From an uncultured Brachyspira sp. (GTDB lineage Bacteria; Spirochaetota; Brachyspiria; Brachyspirales; Brachyspiraceae), in assembly GCF_934747485.1 (NCBI RefSeq), contig NZ_CAKVGN010000011.1, forward strand, positions 1 through 55,393: a stretch of DNA of 55,393 nucleotides. The letters run 5' to 3'. Below the pieces are notes generated by a model. The model did no database searches. It had not been told where the DNA came from and saw nothing but the letters and a program-made list of their open reading frames with translations. This document shows, one piece after another, positions 36,938 to 45,941 of the stretch. The position numbers were made by a program, and so were the translations under genes. Numbering within the stretch: the stretch's first letter is position 1; every line of letters begins with the position of its first letter.

Positions 36938-37771
36938 TTATTCTTTTACAGCACCGCCTGTTAAACCAGATATAAAATATTTTTGTAATGCTAAGAACAC
37001 TGCCATTATAGGAACAACAGCAAATATAGCACCAACCATTATCTGTCCATAATCTATTCTCGTGTCTGCTTTTAACTGAGCCAATGCTACAGGCAAAGTA
37101 AACTTATCAGGAGAGTTTAATATTATCAAAGGCCAAGTAAAGTTAGTCCACTGAGCAACAAACATGTATATTCCCAATGCTGTTAAAGCAGGAATCATTA
37201 AAGGCATAACTATTTTCAAAAATATAGTCCATTCATTTGCCCCATCTATTCTTGCAGCCTCTATAAGAGTGTCTGGAACAGAATGGAAGTTCTGCCTCAT
37301 CAAAAATATACCAAAAGCTCCGGCTATATCAGGAAGTATTATAGCTAAGTGAGTATTTTGTATATTTAATGTTGTCATCATTCTATATAAAGGAACTAAT
37401 TTAGCATGTGCAGGAAGCATCATAGTAAGCATTATTATAACAAATACTATATTTCTTCCTTTGTAGTTAAATTTAGAAATAGAATATGCTGCCATAGAAC
37501 AAACTAATAAATTTATCACTGTATAAAGAATAGCAATTTTAAATGAATTAAATAAAGCATTCCATATAGGTATTCTCTCTTGAAGATTTTTTAAATTTTC
37601 AAAGAAATTATCCCCAAAAGTTATAGGAGGCGGAAACAAGAAAATATCTCCAGACACCCTTGTAGATGCTATTAACATAAAGAACAAAGGATAAACACAA
37701 GCTATCATACCTATTGTAAGGACTATATAAAGAATTATTCTCGTAATTTTTTGCTGTTTTGAATTTTTCAT
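36938..37771 (-). CDS. CUT1 sugar ABC transporter permease, MalG-like (second operon)
   Basis: This 277-residue, six-helix inner-membrane protein has the EAA loop IEAARIDGANEWTIFLKIVM, then PLMIP, and the typical C-terminus YFISGLTGGAVKE. Its ATG overlaps the stop of the MalF-like gene by four bases, so the two permease subunits are translationally coupled. It is the last gene of the operon binding protein, MalF-like, MalG-like, and a terminator follows directly. No ATPase gene is present. Confidence 0.93.
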   Translation of the reverse strand: MKNSKQQKITRIILYIVLTIGMIACVYPLFFMLIASTRVSGDIFLFPPPITFGDNFFENLKNLQERIPIWNALFNSFKIAILYTVINLLVCSMAAYSISKFNYKGRNIVFVIIMLTMMLPAHAKLVPLYRMMTTLNIQNTHLAIILPDIAGAFGIFLMRQNFHSVPDTLIEAARIDGANEWTIFLKIVMPLMIPALTALGIYMFVAQWTNFTWPLIILNSPDKFTLPVALAQLKADTRIDYGQIMVGAIFAVVPIMAVFLALQKYFISGLTGGAVKE

Positions 37772-38625
37772 TTTTTATCCCCTCCAACTTTTAATTGCAA
37801 TCTAGAAAGAAGTCCAACTATTATAAGTATAGCTACCGAAATAGTTGCTGCATAAGTTAGGTTTATAGATTGGAAAGCTTGTCTATATATATATAATCCT
37901 AAACTTATAGTAGAATTATTAGGACCTCCATTTGTTAAAAGATAAGGTTCTGTAAATAAATTTAGAGTACCTATTGTAGAAAGTATTGTTGAAAATAATA
38001 TAACAGGTTTAAGCATAGGTATTGTTATATGTATAAACTGCTGCACGGCATTAGCTCCGTCAATTGTTGCAGCCTCATAATAGTCCTCAGATATTCCCTG
38101 AAGCCCTGCTAATATTATTATCATATTATAACCAGTCCATCTCCAAGTCATTATAAGCATTATTACTATTCTCGCAGGCCAAGTTTGTGTAAGCCACATA
38201 ACAGGACCCAAATTAAATAGAGATAGCAAAAAATTTACAACGCCTCTCTCTTGAAACAATAATACAAACATTAAACTATATGCAACAGATTCAACTATAA
38301 AAGGTATAAAAAATACTGTTCTATATAAACCTTTTAATTTAGTAATACCTCTATGCAATGCTAAAGATAATAATATAGCTAACATTGTCATTATTGGTAC
38401 TTGTATAATTAAATATATTAATGAGTTTTTTAAAGATACATAGAAATACTGATCTGATAAAAGCCTTTTAAAATTATTAATTCCATTAAAAACTAACTGC
38501 CCTCTGCTTTGCGTCATAAAGCTTAAAACTATTGTTTCTATAAGCGGGTATATACTAAAACAAACTATGAATATCAAAGCGGGAGCAATAAAGAGCCAAG
38601 GCGTGATGTTTTTTTTTGTTCTCAT
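37768..38625 (-). CDS. CUT1 sugar ABC transporter permease, MalF-like (second operon)
   Basis: This 285-residue inner-membrane permease has the EAA motif YEAATIDGANAVQQFIHITI, then PMLKP. I place the start at the ATG at 38625 (MRTKKNITPWLFIAPALIFI), preceded by AAGGAA. The frame continues 48 bases upstream without a site and into the hairpin region. It follows the binding-protein gene across a 97-bp spacer that contains a strong 16-bp hairpin, which probably lowers permease expression relative to the binding protein. Confidence 0.92.
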   Translation of the reverse strand: MRTKKNITPWLFIAPALIFIVCFSIYPLIETIVLSFMTQSRGQLVFNGINNFKRLLSDQYFYVSLKNSLIYLIIQVPIMTMLAILLSLALHRGITKLKGLYRTVFFIPFIVESVAYSLMFVLLFQERGVVNFLLSLFNLGPVMWLTQTWPARIVIMLIMTWRWTGYNMIIILAGLQGISEDYYEAATIDGANAVQQFIHITIPMLKPVILFSTILSTIGTLNLFTEPYLLTNGGPNNSTISLGLYIYRQAFQSINLTYAATISVAILIIVGLLSRLQLKVGGDKK

Positions 38626-38664
38626 AATGCTTATTTCCTTGTTGTTTATATTGAGTAAAGTTAA

Positions 38665-38705
38665 TTTCTGCATATGATAGATAAAATAACTATCATATGC
38701 AGAAA
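38665..38705 (-). promoter_or_regulatory. Intercistronic 16-bp hairpin between binding protein and permeases
   Basis: A perfect 16-bp stem (TTTCTGCATATGATAG 38665-38680, pairing with 38690-38705) encloses a 9-nt loop. No T-run follows on the minus strand, so it looks like an mRNA-stabilising or partial-attenuation element, as seen between binding-protein and permease genes of other ABC operons. Confidence 0.8.
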
Positions 38706-38722
38706 CTATATCATTATTTTTA

Positions 38723-40054
38723 TTATTTTACAATCTTTCTTCCAGTTATACTATTTGCCTGTTCAGCAGCAGCATCTAAAGTTGCCTGTATATCTGAATT
38801 ATTGTTTACTATCTCTTCATAAGCACTAACAGCTACATTTCTTAAATCGGAATAATCATCTGAATTATAAATAGCAGGAGGTATATTTTTTGTAACATTA
38901 CCTAATATTTCATTATAATTTTGATTACCAAAATAAGGATCTGGCTGTTTAAATCTTTCATCTTCATAAGCAGGAAGATAAGAAGGGAACAAACCGAATT
39001 TTTCATACATCAAAAGCTGACTGTCTACATTAAGTAAAGAATGCTCTACAAAAGCCCAAGCAACAGCTTGTTTAATAGGGTCAGTAGCTGTTACTGTTAA
39101 AGTAGAACCGCCCAAAGAAGAAGCTCTTACTCCGCCTTCTGTATAAGCAGGCATTTCCATAGCTCTCCATTTTCCTTTCATTTCAGGCATTTGGTCTTTC
39201 ATAGTGCCGCCCCACCAGCCTCCATTAAAGCTTATAGCTATCTCTCCGTTTTTATGTGCCCTTATTCCAGCATCCCAGCTAGTTGTATTTAATACCAAAC
39301 CTTCATCTATAAGTCTTTTCACTAACTGCATACTTTCTACAGCTTTAGAAGATGATAAAGTAATATTTCCATTTGTATCAAGATAATAAACATTATTTTG
39401 AACCATTAAAGTTCTCCATATACCATCATCTTGAGTAAATCCAAAACATGTTAATTTTACATTAGGCATTTTTGCTTGTAAATCTTTACCAGCCTGTATT
39501 AAATCATCATAAGTTTTAATAGCAGCAGGGTCTATACCAGCTTGTCTGAATAGGTCTTCTCTATAATAAACTACAACAGGACCTGAATCCCAAGGTATTG
39601 AAGTTAATCTTCCCTCTGAGTCATAACTTGTAGGCACTTTTGAAGGGTCTACTTTAGAATCTAAATCAGCCGGAGCCAAAGTTTTCATATCTAAAAATCT
39701 TTGAGGATAAGTCTCTACATAAGTTTGAATGAAATCGCTTTCAATTTGCATTACATCTGGTATTCCCTGTCCAGAAGATAATACAACACCAGCTTTTTCA
39801 TATAATTGAGGCGGACCACCAAATTCTTGTACATTAATTTTAATTTTAGGGTATTTTTCATTGAATGTTTTTGCTGTCTCAATTAAAGCCTTAGCAGCAA
39901 CATTCCATCCCCACACTGTTATTTCTGTTTCTGTGTTTGCATCTATTGTTGGAAGTTCAACTACAGTTTGCTCGGCAGGTTTGTTTCCTGAACAAGCCAT
40001 CATCATAATTGTAACCGATACCAAACAGATGCATACAAAAAGCTTCCTAATCAT
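38723..40054 (-). CDS. Sugar-binding lipoprotein of the second CUT1 operon
   Basis: This 443-residue family-1 solute-binding protein has signal peptide and lipobox MAC (Cys21). Mature-domain signatures are ETEITVWGWNVAAKALIETA near the N-terminus, IPWDSGPVVVYYREDLFRQA, and GGWWGGTMKDQMPEMKGKWR in the ligand cleft. It is the first gene of an operon with two permeases. Two close paralogues without permeases lie 8-11 kb away (48435-49757 and 49925-51235). AGGAGAATC precedes the ATG. The sugar is unknown. Confidence 0.92.
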   Translation of the reverse strand: MIRKLFVCICLVSVTIMMMACSGNKPAEQTVVELPTIDANTETEITVWGWNVAAKALIETAKTFNEKYPKIKINVQEFGGPPQLYEKAGVVLSSGQGIPDVMQIESDFIQTYVETYPQRFLDMKTLAPADLDSKVDPSKVPTSYDSEGRLTSIPWDSGPVVVYYREDLFRQAGIDPAAIKTYDDLIQAGKDLQAKMPNVKLTCFGFTQDDGIWRTLMVQNNVYYLDTNGNITLSSSKAVESMQLVKRLIDEGLVLNTTSWDAGIRAHKNGEIAISFNGGWWGGTMKDQMPEMKGKWRAMEMPAYTEGGVRASSLGGSTLTVTATDPIKQAVAWAFVEHSLLNVDSQLLMYEKFGLFPSYLPAYEDERFKQPDPYFGNQNYNEILGNVTKNIPPAIYNSDDYSDLRNVAVSAYEEIVNNNSDIQATLDAAAEQANSITGRKIVK

Positions 40055-40084
40055 AATGATTCTCCTATTACTTAATATAAATAT

Positions 40085-40113
40085 ATTATAATAACATTTT
40101 ACATAAAAATCAA
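40085..40113 (-). promoter_or_regulatory. Sigma-70 promoter of the second CUT1 operon
   Basis: On the minus strand TTGATT (40113-40108), a 17-nt spacer and TATAAT (40090-40085). Confidence 0.65.
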
Positions 40114-40347
40114 TTTCAAAAATGTAAAAAAAAAACCAGTATATTTTTTATTATTCAACAGTATTATTTTATATAACTATACTTCACAAAAATATATTAA
40201 TTTCATATAACAAAAAAACACTGCCGTAAATTATAATCAATCATATTGCTAAAATAACAACAATACTAAATAAAATCATTTTTTATTATAGAAATTCATT
40301 TAATATCATATATACTATATAAATGCAAATTATGTAAACTCATATTC
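40114..40347. other. Divergent intergenic region before the repeat-protein array
   Basis: The AT-rich spacer between the CUT1 operon and the first BspA-like gene (about 304 bp in all) contains the CUT1 promoter. A tiny frame ATG CAA ATT ATG TAA (40323-40337) lies in frame just before the next gene and shows that no upstream ATG can start that gene. I see no clear promoter for the repeat-protein gene. Confidence 0.6.
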
Positions 40348-40361
40348 AGGAGGAACTTATT
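40348..40361 (+). promoter_or_regulatory. Perfect Shine-Dalgarno followed by ATT start codon
   Basis: AGGAGG (40348-40353) is followed after five bases by ATT AAA AAA TAT AAA CCG. The two downstream paralogues read ATG AAA AAA TAT AAA CC(G/A) at the same place, also after a GAGG/AGGAG site. No ATG, GTG or TTG is in frame between the upstream stop (40335) and 40458. Confidence 0.75.
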
Positions 40362-42992
40362 AAAAAATATAAACCGCAAACAAAAGAAGAATTAGAAAAA
40401 TTAGTATATGCTGATGGAATAAAACTCTATGATGTAGATACAAGCCTTATCACAGATATGAGTGAGCTTTTTTATAAAAGCAGCAGAAAAGATTTTGAAG
40501 GCATAGAGGATTGGGACGTTTCTAATGTTGAGGATATGTCATATATGTTTGGATATATGAGTTATGATAGTTTTGAAAGCCGTTCTAAAGCTAAGTTTAA
40601 CCGCAATCTTAATAATTGGAATGTATCTAAGGTTAAGCATATGAGTTTCATGTTTTATTATTGTCAGGATTTTAATCAGCCTTTAGATAAATGGGATGTT
40701 TCTAATGTTGAGGATATGTTTAGAATGTTTGATAATTGTAAAAAATTCAATCAGCCTTTAAATAGCTGGAATGTATCTAATGTAACAAATATGAGCGGTA
40801 TGTTTCAGGTAGCTGAAAGTTTTAATCAGCCTTTAGACAAGTGGGACGTTTCTAAGGTTACGACTATGAGGGCTATGTTTAATTATGTTAAAGCATTTAA
40901 TCAAGATATAAGTAATTGGAATGTTAGTAAAGTTGAAGATATGGGTTATATGTTTAGTATATGCGTTAATTTTAATCAGCCGCTTAATGATTGGGACGTA
41001 TCTAAAGTAAAAACTATGGAAGGTATGTTTAGAAGTGCTTTTGTATTCAATCAGCCTCTAGATAAATGGAATACTTCAAAGGTTGAAAATATGAATGAGA
41101 TGTTTAGCCAATGTAACAACTTTAATCAGCCTTTAAATAGCTGGAATGTATCCAATGTAAAAACTATGGAATCTATGTTTTATTCTGCTGAAAGTTTTAA
41201 TCAGCCGCTTGACAAATGGGATACAAAAAAATTAAAGAAAATGTACTCAATGTTTAAATATACTTACAACTATGATTGTTATGATTCATTAGCAAATTGG
41301 GATTTAAATAAAGTATCGGATATAAGTGATTTATGTTCTAACTATGAAAAAGTATATGAAAAATTACCTTTAAGACTTAAAGTATATATGCAGGCATTTT
41401 ATGGTTCTCACAATACTTATGTAGCTATGAAAGATGGTGATGATGAAGAAGATTATGATTTAGTATCAAGAGATTATATAACTATCACAAAAGAAAATGT
41501 TAAAGAAGTATATAACGCAATATCAAAAGATACAAATAAAAAAGTTGTTGCATTAAAAAAGAGATTAGAAAGTGAGTTTAGTGAAGAGCTTTCATCAGTT
41601 ACAGATAATTATAATTTCAAAACTATAAAAGAAGCGGAAAAGTATGTTGAAGATAATTATAATAAAAAAGATGATAAGAAAGTAAGCTTTATAAATGATT
41701 GTAAGGTTTTAATAAAAGACAAATCAAGAGAAGTTGAAAATAAAGTTTTAAAATATATATATTTGGAATATTTGCTTCTCAAAAGAGATGTTAAAAGATT
41801 AACACAAATTGACAATATAGTTAATTTTCTTGATAAAGAATCATTCATAGAGTTTATTAAAAACATTTATGATAAAACCAATAAAGAAACAGCCGCTTTT
41901 ATTTATGGAATATATGGAGGTGATGATGCTCTGTATAATATATATAAAAAAGAACAAGATACAAAACTTTCTCTTTTAATAATTAAACTAAATAGTGAAA
42001 GTAAGTATGCACTTAGGTTATTGTATAAAATATATACAAGCACAAAAAAATCTGAAGTTCGTTATGAAGCTGATAAATTGATTGACGAAGTGATGAAAAA
42101 AATGGATATTGACTATAATGAATTCCAATTAAGATTTTCTTCAAATTTATTATTTAATTCTGAAGGAGAGATGCTTTTAAATAAGGATTATAAATTAATT
42201 TTAAACAGTGATTATTCTTTAAGCTTGTTTGATATAAAAAATAATAAAGAATTAAAAAAGATTCCTCAAAACTTTGATGAAAATTTAAAAGAAGAAATAA
42301 AAAGTTTAAGAAAAGAAGTTGCTGACTTTATAAAAAATACTTCTCATCTTTTAAGTGTTCTACTAATAGAAGGTAGAACATACAGTTATGATTTTTATAA
42401 AGATGTTTTTGTTGATAATACAATGATGAATAAGTTTGCTTCAACATTAATATGGAATCTATATGACAAAGATTATAAGTTTTTAACAACTTTTAGATAT
42501 TCAGGCGATGGAAGCTATTCAAACTGTGATGATGAAGAAATAAAAATTGATGATAATAGTTTTGTGGGTTTAGCAAGTCCTGTAGAAATGGACAATGAAA
42601 CTATAGCTAAATGGAGAAAACAGCTTGAAGATTATGAATTATCGCAGCCATTAGAACAATTATCACTTATCAAATTAGATAAAAATAATTTGCAAAAAGA
42701 AATAGATAAACTTCAAAATGCGGAAATAAGCTATATTACTTTTAAGAATTTTGGAAGCAGATATGATATGGATGCAGATTTTTTAGGATATAAAGTTATT
42801 AAGTCATATTCATTTGAGTCAGACGATGGAGATAGTTTTTTGATAACTGCGAATGTTAATGCTGATACAAGCTATAGCGATAAAGTAAAAATTAATATTT
42901 ATTTTGAAAATGGAGAAGAGACAAGTAAAAGATTTATTTATAGTTTGTTAATATTAATGATTCATGATTTTAGATTGACAGATTTATTTTAA
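40359..42992 (+). CDS. BspA-like DUF285 repeat protein with DUF4132-like C-terminal region, copy 1
   Basis: This 877-residue protein starts at the ATT codon; a later ATG at 40458 has no ribosome binding site and would cut off 33 residues conserved in the paralogues. Residues ~1-33 form a conserved cap (KKYKPQTKEELEKLVY). Ten ~25-residue DUF285 units follow (pattern FNQPLDKWDVSNVEDMxxMF), plus one degenerate unit. A charged helical region precedes a segment at about 555-780 that resembles DUF4132, the MolR/YehI-type domain: YKLILNSDYSLSLFDIKNNK, then LASPVEMDNETIAKW and YELSQPLEQL. There is no signal peptide or membrane helix, so it is either cytoplasmic or exported in an unusual way. Function unknown. 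Confidence 0.82.
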   Translation: MKKYKPQTKEELEKLVYADGIKLYDVDTSLITDMSELFYKSSRKDFEGIEDWDVSNVEDMSYMFGYMSYDSFESRSKAKFNRNLNNWNVSKVKHMSFMFYYCQDFNQPLDKWDVSNVEDMFRMFDNCKKFNQPLNSWNVSNVTNMSGMFQVAESFNQPLDKWDVSKVTTMRAMFNYVKAFNQDISNWNVSKVEDMGYMFSICVNFNQPLNDWDVSKVKTMEGMFRSAFVFNQPLDKWNTSKVENMNEMFSQCNNFNQPLNSWNVSNVKTMESMFYSAESFNQPLDKWDTKKLKKMYSMFKYTYNYDCYDSLANWDLNKVSDISDLCSNYEKVYEKLPLRLKVYMQAFYGSHNTYVAMKDGDDEEDYDLVSRDYITITKENVKEVYNAISKDTNKKVVALKKRLESEFSEELSSVTDNYNFKTIKEAEKYVEDNYNKKDDKKVSFINDCKVLIKDKSREVENKVLKYIYLEYLLLKRDVKRLTQIDNIVNFLDKESFIEFIKNIYDKTNKETAAFIYGIYGGDDALYNIYKKEQDTKLSLLIIKLNSESKYALRLLYKIYTSTKKSEVRYEADKLIDEVMKKMDIDYNEFQLRFSSNLLFNSEGEMLLNKDYKLILNSDYSLSLFDIKNNKELKKIPQNFDENLKEEIKSLRKEVADFIKNTSHLLSVLLIEGRTYSYDFYKDVFVDNTMMNKFASTLIWNLYDKDYKFLTTFRYSGDGSYSNCDDEEIKIDDNSFVGLASPVEMDNETIAKWRKQLEDYELSQPLEQLSLIKLDKNNLQKEIDKLQNAEISYITFKNFGSRYDMDADFLGYKVIKSYSFESDDGDSFLITANVNADTSYSDKVKINIYFENGEETSKRFIYSLLILMIHDFRLTDLF

Positions 42993-43029
42993 TAATTATT
43001 TTAAAATTGTTTATAAAACATAATTTTTT

Positions 43030-43246
43030 TTATTGTTCTTTTTCTTGCAGCTATACTCTGCGGAGTTGGTAAAAGAACTAAAAAGTGCAAATGCTTTAGC
43101 TTTATATCTTTGGTATATATAAAATAATATATATATATTTTATATATACATAAAAAGCTATACTTTATTAAATGCAGTCTTTTTGGTTCTTTTGGCCACA
43201 AAAAGAACTGGGGTGCGGGGCAAAGCCCTGCAAATATTTTAAATTA
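43030..43246 (-). repeat. Composite dispersed repeat, copy 5 (B then A on the minus strand)
   Basis: Read on the minus strand, 43246-43171 matches the B units (TTTGCAGGGCTTTGCCCCGC, ACCCCAGTTCTTTTT, GGTTCTTTTGG type arms, then AAAAAGACTGCATTT). Then 43105-43030 matches the A unit (GCATTTGCACTTTTTAGTT, ACTCCGCAGAGT). The order B-A is the same as at 17491-17675. Confidence 0.75.
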
Positions 43247-43309
43247 AAAAATTATTTTGACAAAATATATTTGTTTAGGTATATAGTAAGTATTATTATT
43301 TGTAGTTAA

Positions 43310-43339
43310 TTGAGTGCTACTATTTACATATATTAAAAT
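43310..43339 (+). promoter_or_regulatory. Candidate promoter of repeat-protein gene 2
   Basis: TTGAGT (43310-43315), an 18-nt spacer and TAAAAT (43334-43339), 21 bp before the ATG. Confidence 0.45.
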
Positions 43340-43360
43340 TTATAATGAGGATATGAGATT

Positions 43361-45862
43361 ATGAAAAAATATAAACCGACAACAAAAGAAGAATTAAAAA
43401 GATTAGTATTCACCAACAACGGTATAAAACTTAGTTGTATTGATACAAGTCTTATCACAGATATGAGCGACCTTTTTAATAAAAGTGAAAGAAAAGATTT
43501 TGATGGCATAGAAGAGTGGGATACTTCTAATGTTGAGAATATGTCTTATATGTTTGCATATATGGACTACAATGTTTTGGGAAAATACTCAAATACAAAG
43601 TTTAATTCTAATTTAAATAATTGGAATGTATCAAAAGTGAAAAACATGATTTATATGTTTGCTTATTGTACATATTTTAATCAGCCTTTAAATAATTGGA
43701 ATGTATCTAAAGTGAAAGATATGAGCGATATGTTTCATAGCTGTGAAGCATTTAATAGACCTTTGGACAAATGGGATGTTTCTAATGTTAAAGATATGTC
43801 TAATATGTTTAATGTAGCTTTGAAATTTAATCAGAATATAAATAATTGGAATGTATCTAATGTTGAAGATTTATCAAAGACGTTTCGTTATTGTAAAGCT
43901 TTTGATCAGCCTCTTAATGATTGGGACGTATCTAATGTGAAAAATATGAAATGTATATTTGAGGACTGTGAAATTTTTAATCAGCCTTTAGATAAATGGG
44001 ATACTTCTAATGTTGAAAGTATGGAATTTGCATTTAGAGCATGCGGTAAATTTAATCAGCCTTTAAATAGCTGGAATATGTCTAAAGTAACAAATATAGA
44101 GCATATGTTTGCTTTTACAGAAGAATTTAATCAGCCTCTTGATAAATGGGATACAAGAAATGTCATTAGTGTAATGTTGTTGTTTGCCTATGCACGCAAG
44201 TTTGAGCATTATGAATCTTTAGCAAATTGGAATTTAGACAGTTTACAAGCTATAAGCATAATTTGTGATGATACGGATAAATTACCTAAAAGAATTCAAG
44301 TATATAGGCAGGCATTTTTTCCTAAGGACGATATTATAAGTATAACAAAATTTAATGTTAAAGAAATATATGAGCTTATTGCAAAAGATAAAAATAAAAA
44401 AGTTGTAAGGTTAAGAAAGAGACTTGAAACTGATTTTTCATCAGAGCTTTCATTTGTTACAAATGATTATAATTTCAAAACTATAGAAAAAGCAGAAAAA
44501 TATGCTGAAAGAAATTACAATGCTAAAAAATATGATAAGAAACTTACATTCATAAAAAATTGTCATGTATTAATAAAAGATAAATCAAGAGAAGTTAATA
44601 TCAATCTTATAAAGTATATATATTCAGAATATTTGTCTTTAAAGAAAACTATTAAAAAATTAGAAAAAATTGATAATATGGTTAATTTGCTTGATAAAGA
44701 ATCATTTGTAAATTTTACTAAAGAGATTTATTTAAAAAATCAAGATGAAGATATTACTGCTTTTGTTTATGCTATGTATGGAGGAGATAAAGCGTTAAAG
44801 AAAATAGAAGAATTAATTTATACTATTGAATCAAAAAATCTCCTTACAATGATAAGCTTCAATATAGAAAGCAGATATGCTCAGAGTTTATTATATAAAA
44901 TATATATAAATTCAACTAAAAGTGTAATTCGTAAAGAAGCAGCAAAAATGATTAATGAAATACTTGAAAAAATGAATATCGGCTATACTGAATTTAGATT
45001 AAGATGTACTCCTAATTTTGGATTTAACTCTAAAGGTGAAAAAATATTAAATGAAGATTATAAATTAATTGTCAATAATGATTATTCTTTAAGTTTATTT
45101 GATATAAAAAATAATAAGGAATTAAAAAAGGTTCCTCAAAGTATTGATAAAAAATTAAAAGAAGAAATAAAAGAATTAGAAAAAGAAGTAGATAAGTTTA
45201 TTAATCATAGTTCGCATATTTTAAATATTATGTTAATAGACGGTGATATATTGAGTTATGACTTGTTTAAAGAAGTTTTTATTGACAATTATTTAATGAA
45301 TAGATTGGCATCTTCTTTAGTGTGGAATCTATATGACAAAGATAAGAACTTTATAACAACTTTCATGTATTCAAATGATGGCAACTATTTAGACTGTAAA
45401 AATAAAAAACTAAAAATTAATACTGATAATTTTATAAGTTTAGCAAGCCCTATAGAAATGGACGATGAAACTATAGATAAATTGAAAAAACTGTTCGAAG
45501 ATTCTCAATTATCACAGCCTATAAATCAATTTACAGCTATAAAATTAGATAAAGATAATCTAAAAAAAGAAATAAAGAAAATAAAAAATATAGATGCAAG
45601 TTATGGAGCTTTTAAGGCATTTGCTAAAAAATATGAAATGCATACTAATGATGCAGATAATGATACTATAACCTATACATTTACAGCAAATGACGGAGAT
45701 GTTTTTACAATGTCTGCAAAAGTTGATGAAGATGTTGAATATGATGATTTGGTAAATATTGCTATTGATTTTAAAAAAGCTAAAAAAGAAATAAGCAAAA
45801 GATTTGTTTATACTTTTTTAGTATTTATAATTTTGGATTTCAGACTAACAGATTTATTTTAA
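43361..45862 (+). CDS. BspA-like DUF285 repeat protein with DUF4132-like C-terminal region, copy 2
   Basis: This 833-residue paralogue has the same layout as copy 1. The cap MKKYKPTTKEELKRLVF leads to nine DUF285 units plus one degenerate unit (LANWNLDSLQ). A helical region (VLIKDKSREVNINLIKYIYS) and the DUF4132-like segment at about 515-720 follow (YKLIVNNDYSLSLFDIKNNK, LASPIEMDDETIDKLKKL, QLSQPINQF). The C-terminal ~25 residues (RFVYTFLVFIILDFRLTDLF) are hydrophobic and nearly identical to copy 1's. There is no signal peptide. GAGG lies 11 bases before the ATG. Repeats of this type form a beta-rich leucine-rich-like surface often used for protein binding. Confidence 0.85.
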   Translation: MKKYKPTTKEELKRLVFTNNGIKLSCIDTSLITDMSDLFNKSERKDFDGIEEWDTSNVENMSYMFAYMDYNVLGKYSNTKFNSNLNNWNVSKVKNMIYMFAYCTYFNQPLNNWNVSKVKDMSDMFHSCEAFNRPLDKWDVSNVKDMSNMFNVALKFNQNINNWNVSNVEDLSKTFRYCKAFDQPLNDWDVSNVKNMKCIFEDCEIFNQPLDKWDTSNVESMEFAFRACGKFNQPLNSWNMSKVTNIEHMFAFTEEFNQPLDKWDTRNVISVMLLFAYARKFEHYESLANWNLDSLQAISIICDDTDKLPKRIQVYRQAFFPKDDIISITKFNVKEIYELIAKDKNKKVVRLRKRLETDFSSELSFVTNDYNFKTIEKAEKYAERNYNAKKYDKKLTFIKNCHVLIKDKSREVNINLIKYIYSEYLSLKKTIKKLEKIDNMVNLLDKESFVNFTKEIYLKNQDEDITAFVYAMYGGDKALKKIEELIYTIESKNLLTMISFNIESRYAQSLLYKIYINSTKSVIRKEAAKMINEILEKMNIGYTEFRLRCTPNFGFNSKGEKILNEDYKLIVNNDYSLSLFDIKNNKELKKVPQSIDKKLKEEIKELEKEVDKFINHSSHILNIMLIDGDILSYDLFKEVFIDNYLMNRLASSLVWNLYDKDKNFITTFMYSNDGNYLDCKNKKLKINTDNFISLASPIEMDDETIDKLKKLFEDSQLSQPINQFTAIKLDKDNLKKEIKKIKNIDASYGAFKAFAKKYEMHTNDADNDTITYTFTANDGDVFTMSAKVDEDVEYDDLVNIAIDFKKAKKEISKRFVYTFLVFIILDFRLTDLF

Positions 45863-45941
45863 TAATTATTTTAAAATTTTTGATAAAACGTAAAATTTTT
45901 AATATATGATAAAATTATCCAAACAATGTTTAGGAGAATTT

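Larger units (their letters stand above)
42993..43360. other. 368-bp spacer between repeat-protein genes 1 and 2
   Basis: Just after the stop, about 45 bp (TAATAATTATTTTAAAATT...) closely match the sequence after gene 2 (from 45861), evidence that the 3' flank was duplicated with the gene. The rest holds an inverted composite A+B repeat and the promoter of gene 2. Confidence 0.7.

Noticed and set aside
43001..43201. 66-codon minus-strand frame between repeat-protein genes
   Set aside because: Covers the composite repeat and has no start signal.
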